Positions 35,613 to 64,000 of a stretch of DNA of 64,000 nt are shown one piece after another. Source of the DNA: Larimichthys crocea. Taxonomy: Eukaryota; Chordata; Actinopteri; Sciaenidae. Both the position numbers and the translations under genes were made by a program. The notes beneath the pieces are model-generated. The model ran no database searches, had not been told where the DNA came from, and worked only from the letters and a program-made list of their open reading frames with translations. Numbering within the stretch: position 1 is the first letter of the stretch; each line of letters opens with the position of its first letter. Location: the NCBI RefSeq assembly GCF_000972845.2, contig NC_040016.1:24732304-24796303 (forward strand). The letters run 5' to 3'.

Positions 35613-38600
35613 ATGGTGAAGGAGAGTCTGCCCAGCTGGGTCCACCAGGACTCTGACGAGGGTCTGGTCCACGTGAACGTCGGAGGTCTGAAGCGGAGCC
35701 TCTGTTCCAGCACGTTGAAGAAGTTTCCAGATACCAGGCTGGGAAAACTGCTGGCGTGTGACTCGGAGGAAGATATCCTGCAGGTGGGTCGGCCGGTCGC
35801 GGTGTGTTCTCTCTTCTTTCACTCATCACTCATAGTTTCCACCTTTCCTTCTGCCCTCCTGCTCTTCCTTCCTTCCTGTAGGTGTGTGACGACTATGACG
35901 TGCAGCAGCAGGAGTTTTATTTTGACAGGAATCCTGGCCTGTTTCCTTACGTCCTCCACTTTTACCAGACCGGCAAACTTCACATCATGGAGGAGCTGTG
36001 TGTCTTCTCCTTCAGGTCAGCACCTCCTTCATCAGCCTCACACACAAAACTTTCACAGTCAGTAATTCATCTGTCAGACATGCATTTCCTTTTAATTTCA
36101 TGATTTAAAGCCCTAAAACTAAATACCTGCCTCTGATCTGACTCGTGTTTCCCCCACACAGTCAGGAGATCGAGTACTGGGGCATCAACGAGTTCTTCCT
36201 GGACAGCTGCTGCAGTTATCGATACCACGACCGAAAGCTGGAGAGCAGCCGGCATCGCAGCTGGGACGACGAGAGCGACGTCAGCAGCATCGACACGTCC
36301 GTGGACGAGATATCGGACTTAAACAGGTGATGGAGCCCTCTGAGACGCGTAGGCACGGGACCGCCTCTTTCTGTTAGTCGCCAACCGACTCGTCTTCCTC
36401 TGTCCTCGCAGAGACATGCAGCATTTCCAGAGGGTGCGTTACGGGAACGTCAGGAAGTGTCTGTGGCTGACGCTGGAGAATCCAGGGTACTCCATCCCCA
36501 GCAAGCTCTTCAGTCTGGTCTCCATCGGGGTGGTGCTCACATCCATTGCCACCATGTGCATCAACAGCATCCCGGAGTATCAGGTGTGTTTGTTCTGTCT
36601 GGCTACACTTCGGTCCAGCTGAAAAAGGGAATCTGCAGATCACTGATTATTCTTTTCCTCTCAGACGTTCGACGGTGAAGGGAAGTTGATCGAGGATCCG
36701 ACCATGCAAGCTCTGGAGGTGTTCTGCATTTGCTGGTTCACCTTCGAGGTGAGGACACGAGAGCAAAGCCTGTGTTGGAGAAATGTGCAAAGAAATCAAA
36801 GAAATCAAAGATATCGACTGTTGCGTTCGTGTTCTGTCTTTGAGGTGGTGACGCGGCTGCTGCTCGCCCCGAACAGGAAGAAGTTCTTCCATCACCCTCT
36901 GAACATCATCGACATGGTCTCCGTGGCTCCCATCTACATCACCCTTGCCTTTGACTTGACCGTGGGATCAGAGTCTGAACTTGGAGACCTGGGGCGACTC
37001 ATACAGGTTCAGAACTTTTAGCTGTGACGGGCTCTGTAGCTTCCCAACCGTTTGCCGCCCACAGTCCTCACCCTACGAGGCTGAAATACGGCGTGGAGGC
37101 GTGTTTGTGTTCATGCCGATTGGCTGAGCAACGGGATCGAAAAACGTGCATCAGTTCCAAATGTATCAATGACTCGTTAAACAGCTGTTCATGCAACCGC
37201 AACTTTCTATGATGTCTCCATAAAGAAACGATGGAGACCCACACGAGTCTGTAGCTGAGCTGAGATCAGACCGTCCATGTAATCATGGACTGAACAACCT
37301 CCTCTCACTATTAATCAATAATTGGTTGATCTTATTGATTCCAACAAATCATCTCATGAACCTCCACACACTTCATGGTCTTCATGGACATTTGGTCAAT
37401 CAGAAATCTGCCACAGCAGTGGATATTCGAATACTCGGACGTAGTGGGTGTGTTGGTTTTGGGACATGGATCGTTAAAATGACAAAATTAGATTCTTGTT
37501 GGGAAATCAAATGCGCCTTGAGCACAGCGAGCGCTTTGGAGCCAAAATTAGAAACTGTTCGCTCTGTTTGAAGGTTTATTTTCACCGTCTCTGTCTCTGT
37601 CTCTGTGTCTCAGGTGTTCAGGTTAATGAGGATCTTCAGAGTTTTGAAGCTGGCCCGACACTCGACAGGACTGCGGTCACTGGGAGCAACACTTCGGGTG
37701 AGTCACAACTCCGACATGTTTGAGTTTACGTGACATTCGACTTCCTGACACGCCGTGACGTTCACCACCTGAAGGAAACTCAAGAAAATAAATAATTTTT
37801 TTTCATTTTTGGTCTTTAGACGAGACAGACAAACGACGGACTGTGAGCTGCAGCTCTGAGCTGATTCTCAGGGATTTGCAGGTTTGGGCTTCGAGGTCAC
37901 TCTGAGACAAACAATGAGCTGCAGGAGAATAAAAGAAAAACCCCTGACTCCAAACATAGAGAGAGTTACTGCATATTATTGTGTCATTCATATAACTTTG
38001 ACCCGTCTGTGTGGTCCTACAACAGACAATAAATTCATACAAACCAGAACCAGAACCCAGTACATCAGTTTTCTATGCAGCCTTTTTTCCTTCATTCCAG
38101 TTCAAACATAAACTCTCTTGAATCAACAAAGTATCAATATTTATATTCATAAACAGGGTGAGAAGACTTTTGATGCCAAGCAGGTTCAGTCAGTCATCAG
38201 TGTGGACTCATGAAGTGTCGGTCTCACCTGCAGAGACGTCGGTTAGCTCCTGCTGCTTCACTCGGCTCGACAGCCGGTCGGTACAGTCACAACAAACCGA
38301 GGAGACGATCAGACGTCACGCAGGAGCTGTAATGCCGACAAATCCTTGAAGAACGTGCTCGACTTTCTTTGTTTTACTGGATCTGAACGCATCATATTTA
38401 CATTCAGATTGCAGCTGCACTTTAGGAAATGCTCCTGATCCGTGAGGTGAAACTCTGAGAGCCGTCTCTGCATTTTTAACTAATGCTGAAGTCTAAACAC
38501 AAGACATTAGTTTAATCTGAGACACGCTGACTGGGTTTGATAATGAAGATAAATCCCACTTAGCAAAGTCAGGATGCGTCACTTTTAAATCAGGTTATAT

Positions 38601-39839
38601 AAAATACAGTTATGATTTATTTAGACATATGAAATCCATTTGAAGAAATGTAACTCTTCCAACAAGAACGAAATGAAATTCACGAGCCTGATTCTGAAAT
38701 ATTTAAATTAAAACAGAATAAAGTAAATGATCTGAAATATTTAGTGCTGAGCGTCGAGGCTTTATTCAGTTCATGAAATTATCAAGTCTGCTTTTTATTC
38801 TGAGGAGACTGAACTGAAGTCTTCTTCTTCTCTGGTGTCTTTAGAGAAACAGGCAGAATCTAAAAATAAAGCAAAAAAAGACGTGAACATGAAATGTTCT
38901 GCTCTCGCTCCATGCTTCTGTCATGAGAGGTTTGCAGCTGTGAACAGGCTTTAGAGATGAGCCCCGTGCTTTAATCCTCCGTCTGTTCCAGACCTGGACA
39001 CATTTAAAGTTTCTTTCCCCCCTGTCGTCTCTGCAGCACAGTTACCGTGAGGTCGGCATCCTGCTGCTGTACCTGGCTGTCGGAGTGTCCGTCTTCTCCG
39101 GTATCGCTTACACGGCTGAATATGAGGAGGTAAAGTCTGACTGATGTTCGCCTGTCGATGCTTTATCTGAGGTTTGGCTCTACTCCCACTTCTACTGATT
39201 CACACTCAGCTCAGACGGCAACAAACGAACCAGAGGAGGAATCTGTAAAGTCAGGAAACTCTGTAAATCTCACAGTGTTGCTGAAGAGCATCAGTGTTAT
39301 TAAAATGAACTTCATGTTTTCTTCTTCATGGTTTGATTTCTGTGTTTTTGAATGATGTAACCACGTCACCTCCATCTGTCTGTTTTCAGGACGTAGGTCT
39401 GGACACCATCCCGGCCTGCTGGTGGTGGGGGACGGTGAGCATGACCACGGTGGGCTACGGGGACGTGGTGCCCGTCACGGTGGCCGGAAAGCTGGCCGCC
39501 AGCGGCTGCATTCTGGGCGGCACCCTGGTGGTGGCGCTGCCCATCACCATCATCTTCAACAAGTTCTCCCACTTCTACCGACGACAGAAAGCTCTGGAGG
39601 CGTCGGTGAGGAACAACAACCGCAGGAGGATGAGGATGAGCGCCGAGAAGGAGCCGGAGGAAGAGGACGAGGAGGACGGGTCGGACGGGGACAGCATATG
39701 TTTGGACGATGATGACATCGATGATATCGAGGAGGACGATGTAGATAATACGGACGAAGGAGGGGTGATCAACTACAGCTACGTGGAACATCCGTCGTAC
39801 ACGTCAATGCTGAGGAGGAAGGAGCTGCATCAGCTGTGA
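35613..39839 (+). CDS. kcns1: Silent voltage-gated potassium channel subunit Kv9.1 (KCNS1)
   Basis: Nine exons: 35613-35783, 35882-36015, 36162-36326, 36412-36583, 36665-36748, 36845-37006, 37614-37697, 39037-39129, 39390-39839. All junctions are GT-AG and the spliced frame gives 504 aa. The T1 tetramerisation domain (VNVGG near residue 21, [26 protein letters not shown]) precedes S1-S6. S4 is [19 protein letters not shown] (about 297-315), the filter TTVGYGD ends at about 380. S6 has LPITIIFN: the second Pro of the PXP gate motif is Thr, a hallmark of electrically silent subunits that act only in heterotetramers with Kv2 channels at the plasma membrane. Segments such as [20 protein letters not shown] and [20 protein letters not shown] fit KCNS1 rather than KCNS2/3. 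The C-tail is highly acidic ([13 protein letters not shown]). The stk4 neighbour supports the name. Confidence 0.92.
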
Positions 39840-41370
39840 GGACGAGCTCAGAGACGACAGGTCTGATGTTTTCCTGTCAGACTCGGACAATAACTGAATT
39901 TCAAATGTACGAACTGCCATGAATGAGTCCATGAAAACCAACAAAGACAAAAACTCACGAGGGTTCAAAAAACTGAAAGTTCGAGGAGCTGGACAGAGAA
40001 CGGAGGAGGTGAACCGTCACTTCAGGTCTTCCATGATGGACTGTGCTGCCATGACGTGCTGCAGGTTGGTCGTCGCTGCATGTGGGACGGTTCATACTGA
40101 CACTAGGTGTGTTTCTGTATTTAAAAAACGTGAATGTGAAAAATCACTGAAAGAAAAAAGACTGAAGTGAAACAGCATGCAGACACATGAAGCTAGAGGA
40201 ATAAAGAATATCATGCAAAACTGTGAAAGCTACTTTTGTGGAAGACGTAGAAAGAATCCATATTTAAAGAACGACAGCACGAAATTTATGAATGGAAACA
40301 TTTCTGCAGCGATCTCTGTTGGCTGCAAGCTTCACGGTCGTACACACACTCAAATTCATATGCCATCACCTGTCATCTTGTTTTTTGAATGTATTCGAAC
40401 GTGAGAATAGAAGTGGTATTTAAGCCGTAGCCACATCTGTCTGACTCTAAACGAGAAACTGTTACTGAGCTCATAAATCAAGAAGTAGGCTCATTTTCAC
40501 ATGACGCTGTCTTCTTTGGACCCAGAACTTCTGTCCACTAATTATATCTGCTCAGTGGTTCCACCTCAGACTCACCACCATCAGGTGTGGTCTTGGTTTT
40601 CCTCATGGTAACATGGTTGCATTGTGGATGGTAGGATGTTGATCTCAGTGTGTTAGTATGCGAGCACTGATGACGAAGCACAATTAGCACAGTAATTAGT
40701 TTTGTAATAAAGTAAAATGTTCTGATTCATCCTGAGGGAGCATGAACGTCTGCACAAATCGCCCAGTCGACGTTTTAAAGAGAGTGATCTAATGTTTCCA
40801 CTCAAGCAGAGGAATGAATACATGAAGTATTTGATATTCATGTATTTATATTTCTTTCTGTGACTCTGAGCCAAATTGTGACACTAATACTGACGGACAT
40901 GATACAGAACCATCTGGGCTGGTCGGGTTCTGTCTGAGGAAGCATCAGTGGCGTCGTGCCACAGAGTTCATTTACTGGATTGACTTTGTGAGACGTCCTC
41001 TGCGTTTACCGGATGATGGATCACACCTGTCAAACTGTCATTTAATATCAGACACGAGTCCACGAGCTGAGCGGCGACCAGCACGACGCGTCTCCGTCAC
41101 TTTCCTCTTTGTCTCTGCTCAGCTTAATCTGAGTCTAATGTGCTTTTAAAGACACAACAATAAAATATTAAATGAAGATAAAGAGTTTTAAATGATGGAG
41201 TACCCCTCGCCTCACCCTAGAACCTACAGTGAGTTCTTATCTGGAGCTCGTGTTCATGCAGAAACGTGGCAAGCTTCACGGGAGAAGACTCACAGCATCT
41301 GTAGACAGATGAAATAATAATTATATATTTTTATACAGTATAATAATATTTGTCAGTGGTGGAAAAAATA
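39840..41370 (+). other. Probable 3' untranslated region of kcns1
   Basis: Non-coding sequence after the kcns1 stop. Candidate AATAAA polyadenylation signals on this strand are at 40200-40205 and 41159-41164. No further gene is visible. Confidence 0.4.
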
Positions 41371-41385
41371 CAATACAACATCAGT

Positions 41386-41467
41386 AAAACGTAGTTAAAG
41401 CATCCAAAGAAGAAGTATCTGAGAGCAAAACGTAGTTAAAGCATCCAAAGAAGAAGTATCTGAGAGC
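41386..41467. repeat. Perfect two-copy tandem duplication, 41-base unit
   Basis: 41386-41426 is repeated exactly at 41427-41467 (unit begins AAAACGTAGTTAAAGCATCC). Confidence 0.95.
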
Positions 41468-44400
41468 TCAGACAACCATGATCCGGATCCAGGATGGACA
41501 AAGACACTGACAGGAAAACAAGTCGGGGGTCGGGAATCAGTGAGCACCCACCTCGTCAGTCAATCAATCAATCAGTCAAAGCAGAGTCGTGGTGCATGTC
41601 GGGTGAACTGACTTCAAATCTTTGTTCTCAGAGACAAACAGGGAGAAAAGTTGCGGAGCGATGACATTAAGACGTTTGTGGAGCTCAGCTTGTGTTTCAC
41701 ATAATGGATGTTCACGGAGGCCGAGTCCTCCTTCCTGTCTGAGAGCATTAAAGACGAGAGGCGCTGATGGTAACGCAGTTTGAAGCTCCGTCAGGACGAG
41801 TCAGGCCTGAAAGCTGTTATCTGTCAGAAAACATGAGAAGAAGAAGAAGAAGAAGAAGAAACTGGGCACCGTGAAGTTTTTATCATGATTTGATAAACAT
41901 TCATAGAACGTTCCTCTGCTGGAACACAGCTCAAAGTTTGTGATCAGAGAAAGATGCAGCCAAACATGATGTTGCATGAAGCATGCACATCAAATAGTTG
42001 TAGAGGAGGACAGATGTGTCATGTCCAGATGTTGGTAGTGTTGTAGAGGAGGTCCTCTCTGCAGAGCTGGAGGTCTTGAGGAGGTCTGTGAAGGTAGAGA
42101 GGGATCTGTAGGACGTTCCACCAACGGGGAACAACAGACAGAAAGTTTGGACCGTCCTGAGAGGACAGGTGTTAGAACCTGGAGGAGGTAACATCTGTCT
42201 GTGTGAGGACGTTCAAGGACCAGAGACTGCTTTGTCGTCAGTGTTAGAGATCTGAGTTTAACGTGGCTGCTGCAGGTCGACGAGCAGCGAGGTGACGTGA
42301 TCCACCGTGTTCTGGATCATCTGAAGTCTGTCTTAACACCGTACTCACATGCGTGTATGTGCAGTTTTTATCACGCTGACCTTTCATATTGTGTTTCCAA
42401 AGAAAGCAAATCTATATTTTTACTTTGGCTTCTTTAAATAGTAGTTACTTAGCAACCAGTGGCTCCAGAAAAGAAAACTGTGAAGCGACTATTGCTGCAG
42501 TGCCATAATTAAAAGTTTTCAGTTCATGTTCTGGAAACTGGAGAAGAGTGGACGGGTTTAAATTCTGCTTCTGGACCCCAAAGTGTTTGTCCGAGGCCGA
42601 GGGGCTCCAAGTACAGGAAGTCTTCAGTGCCAGGTATGTCAGCGATATCTGAACGGAGCCGCTGGCATCGATCCGCAACCCTTTTAAAAAACCTGATGAC
42701 AAATTAAGGAAACTTATTTTGAACCGCAAAGGCAGCAAAAACACGTCCAACAACTCTCTTTATGAATTCTGCTTCAGCAGATGTTTCAGCTGAGGAACAA
42801 TGTTCAGGATTTTATATGAATAAAACAGAATCTTTGTGCACAAAGTGTTTAGTCAAAGACACTTTCAGGAGTTTTGAGCAGACGTCTGAATCACCTCCTC
42901 AAGCCTCATTATGTTTAATTATGTCAATATTACAATAAATCGCGTTGCCTTTATGCCAAAAATAAGCGTGTTCTGTTCCAGATACAGAGACGTTTCCCAG
43001 TAATGTCGTGGAAACTCGTTAAAAAAAGAAACACTATTTATTTCTGCAGCCACAAACACACACCCTTTTTATTTTGGGCTGAGAGAGTAACGGCACACGC
43101 GAGATCAGATTCGTGGCCAGCTGATTAAAAATTCATCTCTGCTATTTTGGCAGACAGAACTCTGGACGTGGTGGAAAAACAAGAAACTTTCAGAACTTTC
43201 AGCGCGTTCGTCAGATCTGAGGAGACGAGAGAGGAAACTTTAAGAAAGCCTCAACGTCGGCGAGCTCAGAAAAAGAAACTTTACAAGGTGAAACATGGAC
43301 GGACCGTCACATCATGTTTGTGAGGCTGTAGTGTTTTGTCTTTCAGCACATTGGCACTAATATACAGTTTCAAAAAGTCTGAATCATTTCCTAAAACAGC
43401 TGCTCACAAATTTTTATAAACTACACTCACACAGGAGGAAATGCTGCATTTGTTGGGGACCATTTCCGGTGGCGGATTAACCCACATTTGAAGTAGCAGG
43501 GCCGAGTGTGTGTTCTGAACATTCATCAGGCCGCGCTACAAACACAATAATGTTAGTGACTCGAGTGTTTTCCTCAGATTTGTGGAATCACGTACATTTA
43601 TTCAAGTACTGTACTTAGGTACACGTTTGAAGTACTTTCTACTTCTACTCCGCAACATTTCATCCTGCGATGTTTTTACTGTTGACCCTACAAATACATT
43701 TTAGCGTCTTTCATAATTTAGAAAATTTATTTAGCTGCAGAAAAGGTACGAATGAATTTATCAGCTGTGTGAGAATGAACCACAGACAGACGGGGATCGA
43801 CACAATCTTTGATATCATGGTAAAAGTTTAACGTTTTGTTTTAAAATAAAAGAATGGATGAAGGACGAAGAACAGAAACGAGTGACTGAAGCATTTTTTG
43901 GATTGTTATTTTTATTCTATTTTATTATTTGGATCGAAAAAGACAACAGGAAAGTAAAGAATAGAAGAGGAGCTTCACAAACACTAGAATATGTAATGGG
44001 ACATTTTCTGCCTTTTACTTACTAACAACTTAAATTCACTGAATTTATAGAAACTTCAGACAGAAAAGTGTCGAAGAAGCATCAAAGAAACATTTCTACT
44101 GTCAAAGTGTAACAACATGAAAGAAGAAACAGGCGTCTTAACTTTTCTTTGTTTTTATTCATTTATTTAGACAAGCAAGAAAAAAAAATACACAAACCAA
44201 ATATCAGTGATCTCAAACATATGCAAGACTTCCACTGCATAAAATATACTTCAGAAACTGAGCGAACACAGGAAGTGTGCAAAACGTGAGAAGAGCTCTA
44301 AAAAAAAAAAAGACAAAAAGAGTTAACAGCTGATCCGAAACACAAAAAGTCTGCACGAAGAAGAAGAAGAAGAAGAAGAAGAAACAGACAGTGAATCTTT

Positions 44401-44916
44401 GTCCGGTTCATTTATCCGTTGAGGAGAAAGTGGTTTGTATCGTAACGACGTTTGTGCTCGAATACTGAGAGATCGCAGAGCACAAACTATAAAACATGAA
44501 CACCTGCAGAAAGTAAAAGATATCCGAGCTGCTGAGGACGTCCTATGAAAACGAATAAATTAAACACGAGCAGCCTTCACAGTGGAAAAGATGAATGTTT
44601 GTTTCAGTAGGATTCAGACGTCGTAACCGATTCACTCGTTAAATAAATCAGAGTTTGTGCTCCTGAAACATCGTCTTTACAAAAAAAAGAGTTTGAACTG
44701 TAATTAAGTCTTGTGCTTTGATTTTAAACTCTGCTGAATGATCGTAAGCAGAGCGTACGAATGAACCTCGTTTGGCCTCGTTAGTCGCAGAGGTTCAAAC
44801 TGTTTTAAATCTCCAGTGATTTCGACTTAAAATGTGAGAGAGTTTCTTCACCACAGCACCAACAAGAGCTCCATTATTAGCAAAATGTTCCCGTTTTTTT
44901 CTTCCATGGGATCAAT
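41468..44916. other. No gene seen between kcns1 and stk4
   Basis: Intergenic DNA between the convergent genes, with (GAA)n tracts at about 41834-41860 and 44359-44384. Part may be the long 3' untranslated region of stk4 on the - strand. Confidence 0.5.
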
Positions 44917-45110
44917 CAGAGCTGGGTATCGGTACTTTAAAGTATCGACCAAAATGACTCAGTACCGAGCGGTATCGACACGTCTGCGTTCGACCTTTTT
45001 GTACCCAGATCGAGAGAAAAAGCCAAACACCGGGTATCCAATGAAGTACCCGGCTGGTACTCCACTTTTAAAAAGGTGCTGGTCTTTATTTGAAGCGATA
45101 CCCAGCCCTG
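44917..45110. mobile_element. Small hAT-like MITE
   Basis: Ends are CAGAGCTGGGTATCGGTACT at the left and, inverted, CAGGGCTGGGTATCGCTTC at the right. The body is built of GGTATCG/CGATACC and GGTACC-like motifs. Flanking octamers are only partly alike, so the target duplication has decayed. No coding capacity. Confidence 0.6.
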
Positions 45111-47093
45111 TGCTCGATCACCGTTTCAAAAAGAAAGCAGCAGAACATCCAGAAGTGACAAAATAAGGCAGAAAGAACAAAAATAAAAATCCCTTGTAAC
45201 ACAGAACAGAACCTGAAGAGTCCTGCACACAAAGAAGCCACGGCAGGTTTAGACAGCATTCTGATATCTCAAGTCCAGCTGCAGGATTTCCTGCGAAGAA
45301 ATAACTTAACTGGGGGTTGAACCCTTCGACTCGTCCAATGAAACCATGATATACAAATCGAGACAAACTATCTTACAGCCGTTTCTCATCACTGCTGTCA
45401 TTATTCTTTACACCCCTGAGGAGTTTCATGACCTGAGACACATCCCGTCTCCGCGCTAACCACTAAACCTACGTAGAAAAATATAAACCTCCTCTATGTT
45501 TTGTGCTGGATGGATGAACCGCGAACGAGAGGCGAGCGGCTGAGTCGCTCGGAGGAATGTCAGAAGTGAAGTCGATTCTGGATCCACGCCAGATTTTTAG
45601 TCTGCGGCTTCTTGGCACTTTTTGTTGTTGTTGTTGCATCTCGTCCGGTCGACTGTGCCAGATCAAACTAAAAACACCCGGGAAGTAAAAAAGCTTTGCT
45701 GAATCTATTCCATCGACTCGTCGACCCGGCTCTTCGTTTGTAGCTTAGTCAGGGAGGAAAATCCACTGATTACGATTCAATTCCCTTTAAACGTTTCGCT
45801 TCACGCTGTCGGACACATTATGTGTATATTATTCTGTTTGTTCCCAACCTTTAAAATGAAACTAATTAGAGAACATCTGCGCTGTTCAGCATCGAATCAA
45901 TGTTTCATTTATAATAATAATTCATGTTTCTAACACACTGCGATGTAATAAACAAAACAATATATGTCAACAACTATAAGTCTGTAAGTGGCGTGTAAAA
46001 CAGCTGTAATAAGTTTTTAATTGTTGACAAACACTGAACGTTAATAACTAATTAATACATTATAGTGTGTTATTAAACACGTATGTTTATATACTGAGGT
46101 CAAAATAAATCTAATGTGTCACAAATTATGTTTTTTTTTTTTTTTTGTCATCTTGGGAACCACCGACTGTCCGATCTAAAATCTTGTGCGTGTCTTTGAG
46201 TGAAACTGGTTCTGTTGTGCAATCAGAACCAGTCAGAGCGTCCAGTTAGATGATGATGGTGTAATCTCGTAAAGTAAAGTACCAACAAACATGATCATCA
46301 TCCTGACGTGTAACTTCAGAGATCAAACTCTCCCTGAACCATTTTTCACGCTTCTTTTCTGACGTGAGGAACTTTTAAACATCACTTTCTTTTTTTTTTT
46401 TTTTGTAACTAAAACATGATGAATCATGATCACGGCTTCAGCGCAGTGTGTCGAGAATAAAACTAACCCAGGAACAAAGTTTATGCGATGTTTCCCCCTC
46501 TTTCTTTCAGCTGATACGTTTGTTCACATTTATCTTGAAACTCTGATCCGCGTTTATAACGCGAAGCTTCAAACTGACCGATATGTTATGAGAGAAGAGG
46601 CAGCCGCGTGCTGGAACAAACCAATAATCTGCATTTTGATCCATTTCTAGATCGGAGAACTGAGAAGTGGTTAACAGATGGGTACCGAAGTTAAAAAGAT
46701 GATGTACCACATGATTAAGTAAAAAAAAAACACACAAAGGGAGCTTTTAACAATCCTCAAACAGAAAGAAAGTCGCAGGTCCAGACCAGCTGCTGTCCGG
46801 ATCATTATTAAACTTCCTTAATTGTCATTTCTTCAACCGTTAAACCCAGAAATGTTAAAAAAACAAAAAGTTCTTGGAGACGTCAGATTATCTCACGAAG
46901 GCAGAATAAAGGAAAGTTTCTGCTCTTTGTTCTTCTTCAGCAGTTTGACATCTAAAGTGAGGTTGTTTTTTTTTTAAATCACGGTGTCGTCTCGGGTCAG
47001 CTACGTTTTCCCGCCTCACGGACGTTTCACGAAGCTGCTGCAGAGAGATGACAGACGTCCAGCCGATGCCGTGAAGAGGTCGGCGGCTCCTTC
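45111..47093. other. Probable stk4 3' untranslated/downstream sequence
   Basis: AT-rich, with poly-T/poly-A tracts, no coding frame of note. It directly follows the stk4 stop on the - strand. Confidence 0.4.
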
Positions 47094-62595
<15,502 letters not shown>

Positions 62596-62599
62596 CTGA

Positions 62600-63110
62600 A
62601 AACACACACACACACACACTCATTTCAGTCAGTTTAACATTCAAAGTTTGTTTTTGTGAGTTAACTACAGAGTGTGTTCATCCAGCATGCCACCACGCTG
62701 TCACTCAAGGCAAGCCGGGTTTATTTGTACAGCGCAGACGAGGCGATTCAAAGTGCTTTACATAGACATAAAAGAAACACAAGGCAATATAAAAACCCAC
62801 AGTGCAATCTGAGTAAATACTCCCAGGTTTCATTTAATAAAACGCGATGGCAAACAGTTTTACAGTTTTGTCCCAGGCCATCAGAGCGGTTCAGAACAGA
62901 GCAGCATAACAGAGGCGTACTTTGGCCTGATACCTGCATAAAAGCTAATAAACCTCATCAGTGTTCTTGTTGCGGCAGGAACTTGTTGGTTTTTAGGCTC
63001 AGGGTCCCAGAGGGGGAAACAGCTGGAACTGAAGCCAGGCGAGCGGAGCGACAGAACCCAGAACAGCCTCCGAGACTGATAGAGACCAGTTTGCAGACGT
63101 TAGAGCTGCA
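62600..63110. other. stk4 intron, no other gene seen
   Basis: Upstream intron of stk4; starts with a short (CA)n tract. The next stk4 exon toward the 5' end is not within the window. Confidence 0.5.
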
Positions 63111-63111
63111 C

Positions 63112-63425
63112 TAGGGGTGGGCGATATATCGAATATACTCGATATATCGCGGCTGGTTCTACGTGAGATGTATGAAATGACTATATCGCGACCATCGAGT
63201 ACTTGTCACGTAAATGTTTTAAGTCGTCTGCATTTAATTCTCCGGAGTTTTGCCTGTGTCCCTCACTCCTGGTGCTGCTTACAGCATGCAGCACACTGCC
63301 CCGCCCACCCAGAAAATCCCCTGCGCGCATGTGTACTTTTTGTATCAAGTGAGGAGAGACGAGGACCACTGGCCCCGGAGTGGCTGCGCCACGGTCACCG
63401 GAGCAGATAGCTGCCAGTCTAGTCA
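63112..63425. mobile_element. Probable DNA-element end (GGGGTGGGCGATATATCG type)
   Basis: AGGGGTGGGCGATATATCGA followed by a second CGATATATCG resembles terminal regions of fish hAT-like elements. The right boundary is unclear because another MITE follows directly. Confidence 0.4.
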
Positions 63426-63433
63426 ATGAGAGC

Positions 63434-63905
63434 ACTCACACAGGGCGCGCCGCGGAGCGTCCCAGAAGCGTCCCTCCGCGCCACGGCGCGAGCATTCTGT
63501 AGCATTTCTATTTTTGACGCGAGCCGCTGCTAAACCTCGTAAATTTCAACAGAGCACTGCGCACCAGACAGGAAATCCGACAGAGAATCAACATAATAAA
63601 CTTCTGCCCCCTTTCAAAATAAAACACAATACTCAGTTCATGTAGCTTTTTACAACTTCACACCAACGTTACGTCATGACCGGTGGCACCAGGTGATCAA
63701 AGATCGATCAAAGGGTCTCAATATGAACGATGAGAGAATTGTTGAAGTGGAACAACACACAATCATTTATGACACAACAGATGCTTTTTATAATCTCCTC
63801 CACGTCGGAGAAGCAAAGTCAGCTGTTTGTTGTGTTTTCTTTATATACAGTTTATCGCGGGGTCTCGCGGCCAAGACGCGCCCGGTGTGAGTTGACACAG
63901 GGCAG
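63434..63905. mobile_element. Harbinger-like MITE, second copy (reversed)
   Basis: Matches the inner part of the element at 14871-15390 in reverse, including CATAATAAACTT, AGTTCATGTAGCTTTTT, AACGTTACGTCATGAC and AAAGATCGATCAAAGGGTCT. Ends are ACTCACACAGGGCGCG at the left and, inverted, CAACTCACACCGGGCGCG at the right. It lacks the outer GGAAGCGGAACGG repeats of the first copy. Confidence 0.7.
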
Positions 63906-64000
63906 AGGACGCAGCTAAAACGCGGCGCAGCCATTACTAATCTAATAGAAGGGTCTACTTGAATCATGACTGATGTTATTTTTTGTATCAAAGGGTTAAA

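Noticed and set aside
39366..39791. 141-codon open frame on the - strand
   Set aside because: Antisense shadow of the last kcns1 exon.
44834..45166. 110-codon open frame
   Set aside because: It spans a MITE and has no recognisable domain.

Overview
The window is nuclear DNA of a ray-finned fish, most likely a percomorph teleost. The evidence is odorant receptors of the fish '131-2-like' type, spliced vertebrate genes with GT-AG introns, Tc1, hAT-like and Harbinger-like DNA elements, tRNA-derived SINEs and abundant (CA)n microsatellites.

Region 1 (1-26.7 kb) is a tandem cluster of odorant-receptor genes on the + strand. Four models are intact after splicing: 8283-10469 (3 exons, 319 aa), 17465-19296 (4 exons, 338 aa), 21186-22643 and 23599-26683 (4 exons each, 319 aa). 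A fifth, at 4199-6004, has an intact main exon but a frame-damaged first-membrane-segment exon. There are also three broken copies: a tail at 1-174, a degenerate copy at 1044-1790, and an inverted copy on the - strand at 11404-12501. Unusually for odorant receptors, the genes are split, and intron positions differ between subgroups. Part of this region looks mis-assembled. Positions 1-1013 repeat 10291-11330 with small indels and stop at an N gap. Positions 11404-14466, which start at a second gap, are an indel-rich reverse copy of 15546-18534.

Region 2 (26.7-35.6 kb) is gene-poor. It holds SINE-like sequence, a broken Tc1-type transposon and a GC-rich spliced-looking segment that may be the 5' untranslated exon of the next gene.

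Region 3 (35.6-62.6 kb) holds two convergent, complementary-strand genes. kcns1 (+) encodes a silent Kv9.1 potassium-channel subunit in nine coding exons. stk4 (-) encodes Hippo-pathway kinase MST1; its last eight coding exons are here and the 5' part lies beyond 64 kb. The same tail-to-tail pair exists in mammals (STK4-KCNS1, human 20q13), which supports both names. The stk4 introns contain MITEs, two near-perfect palindromes, SINE-like sequence and a third copy of a dispersed repeat also found in the receptor cluster.

Region 4 (62.6-64 kb) is upstream intron of stk4 filled with mobile-element sequence.

The receptors probably act in olfactory neurons. kcns1 and stk4 are unrelated to them functionally and are simply flanking genes. 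All gene models rest on reading splice sites and frames by eye; no alignment or database search was run.
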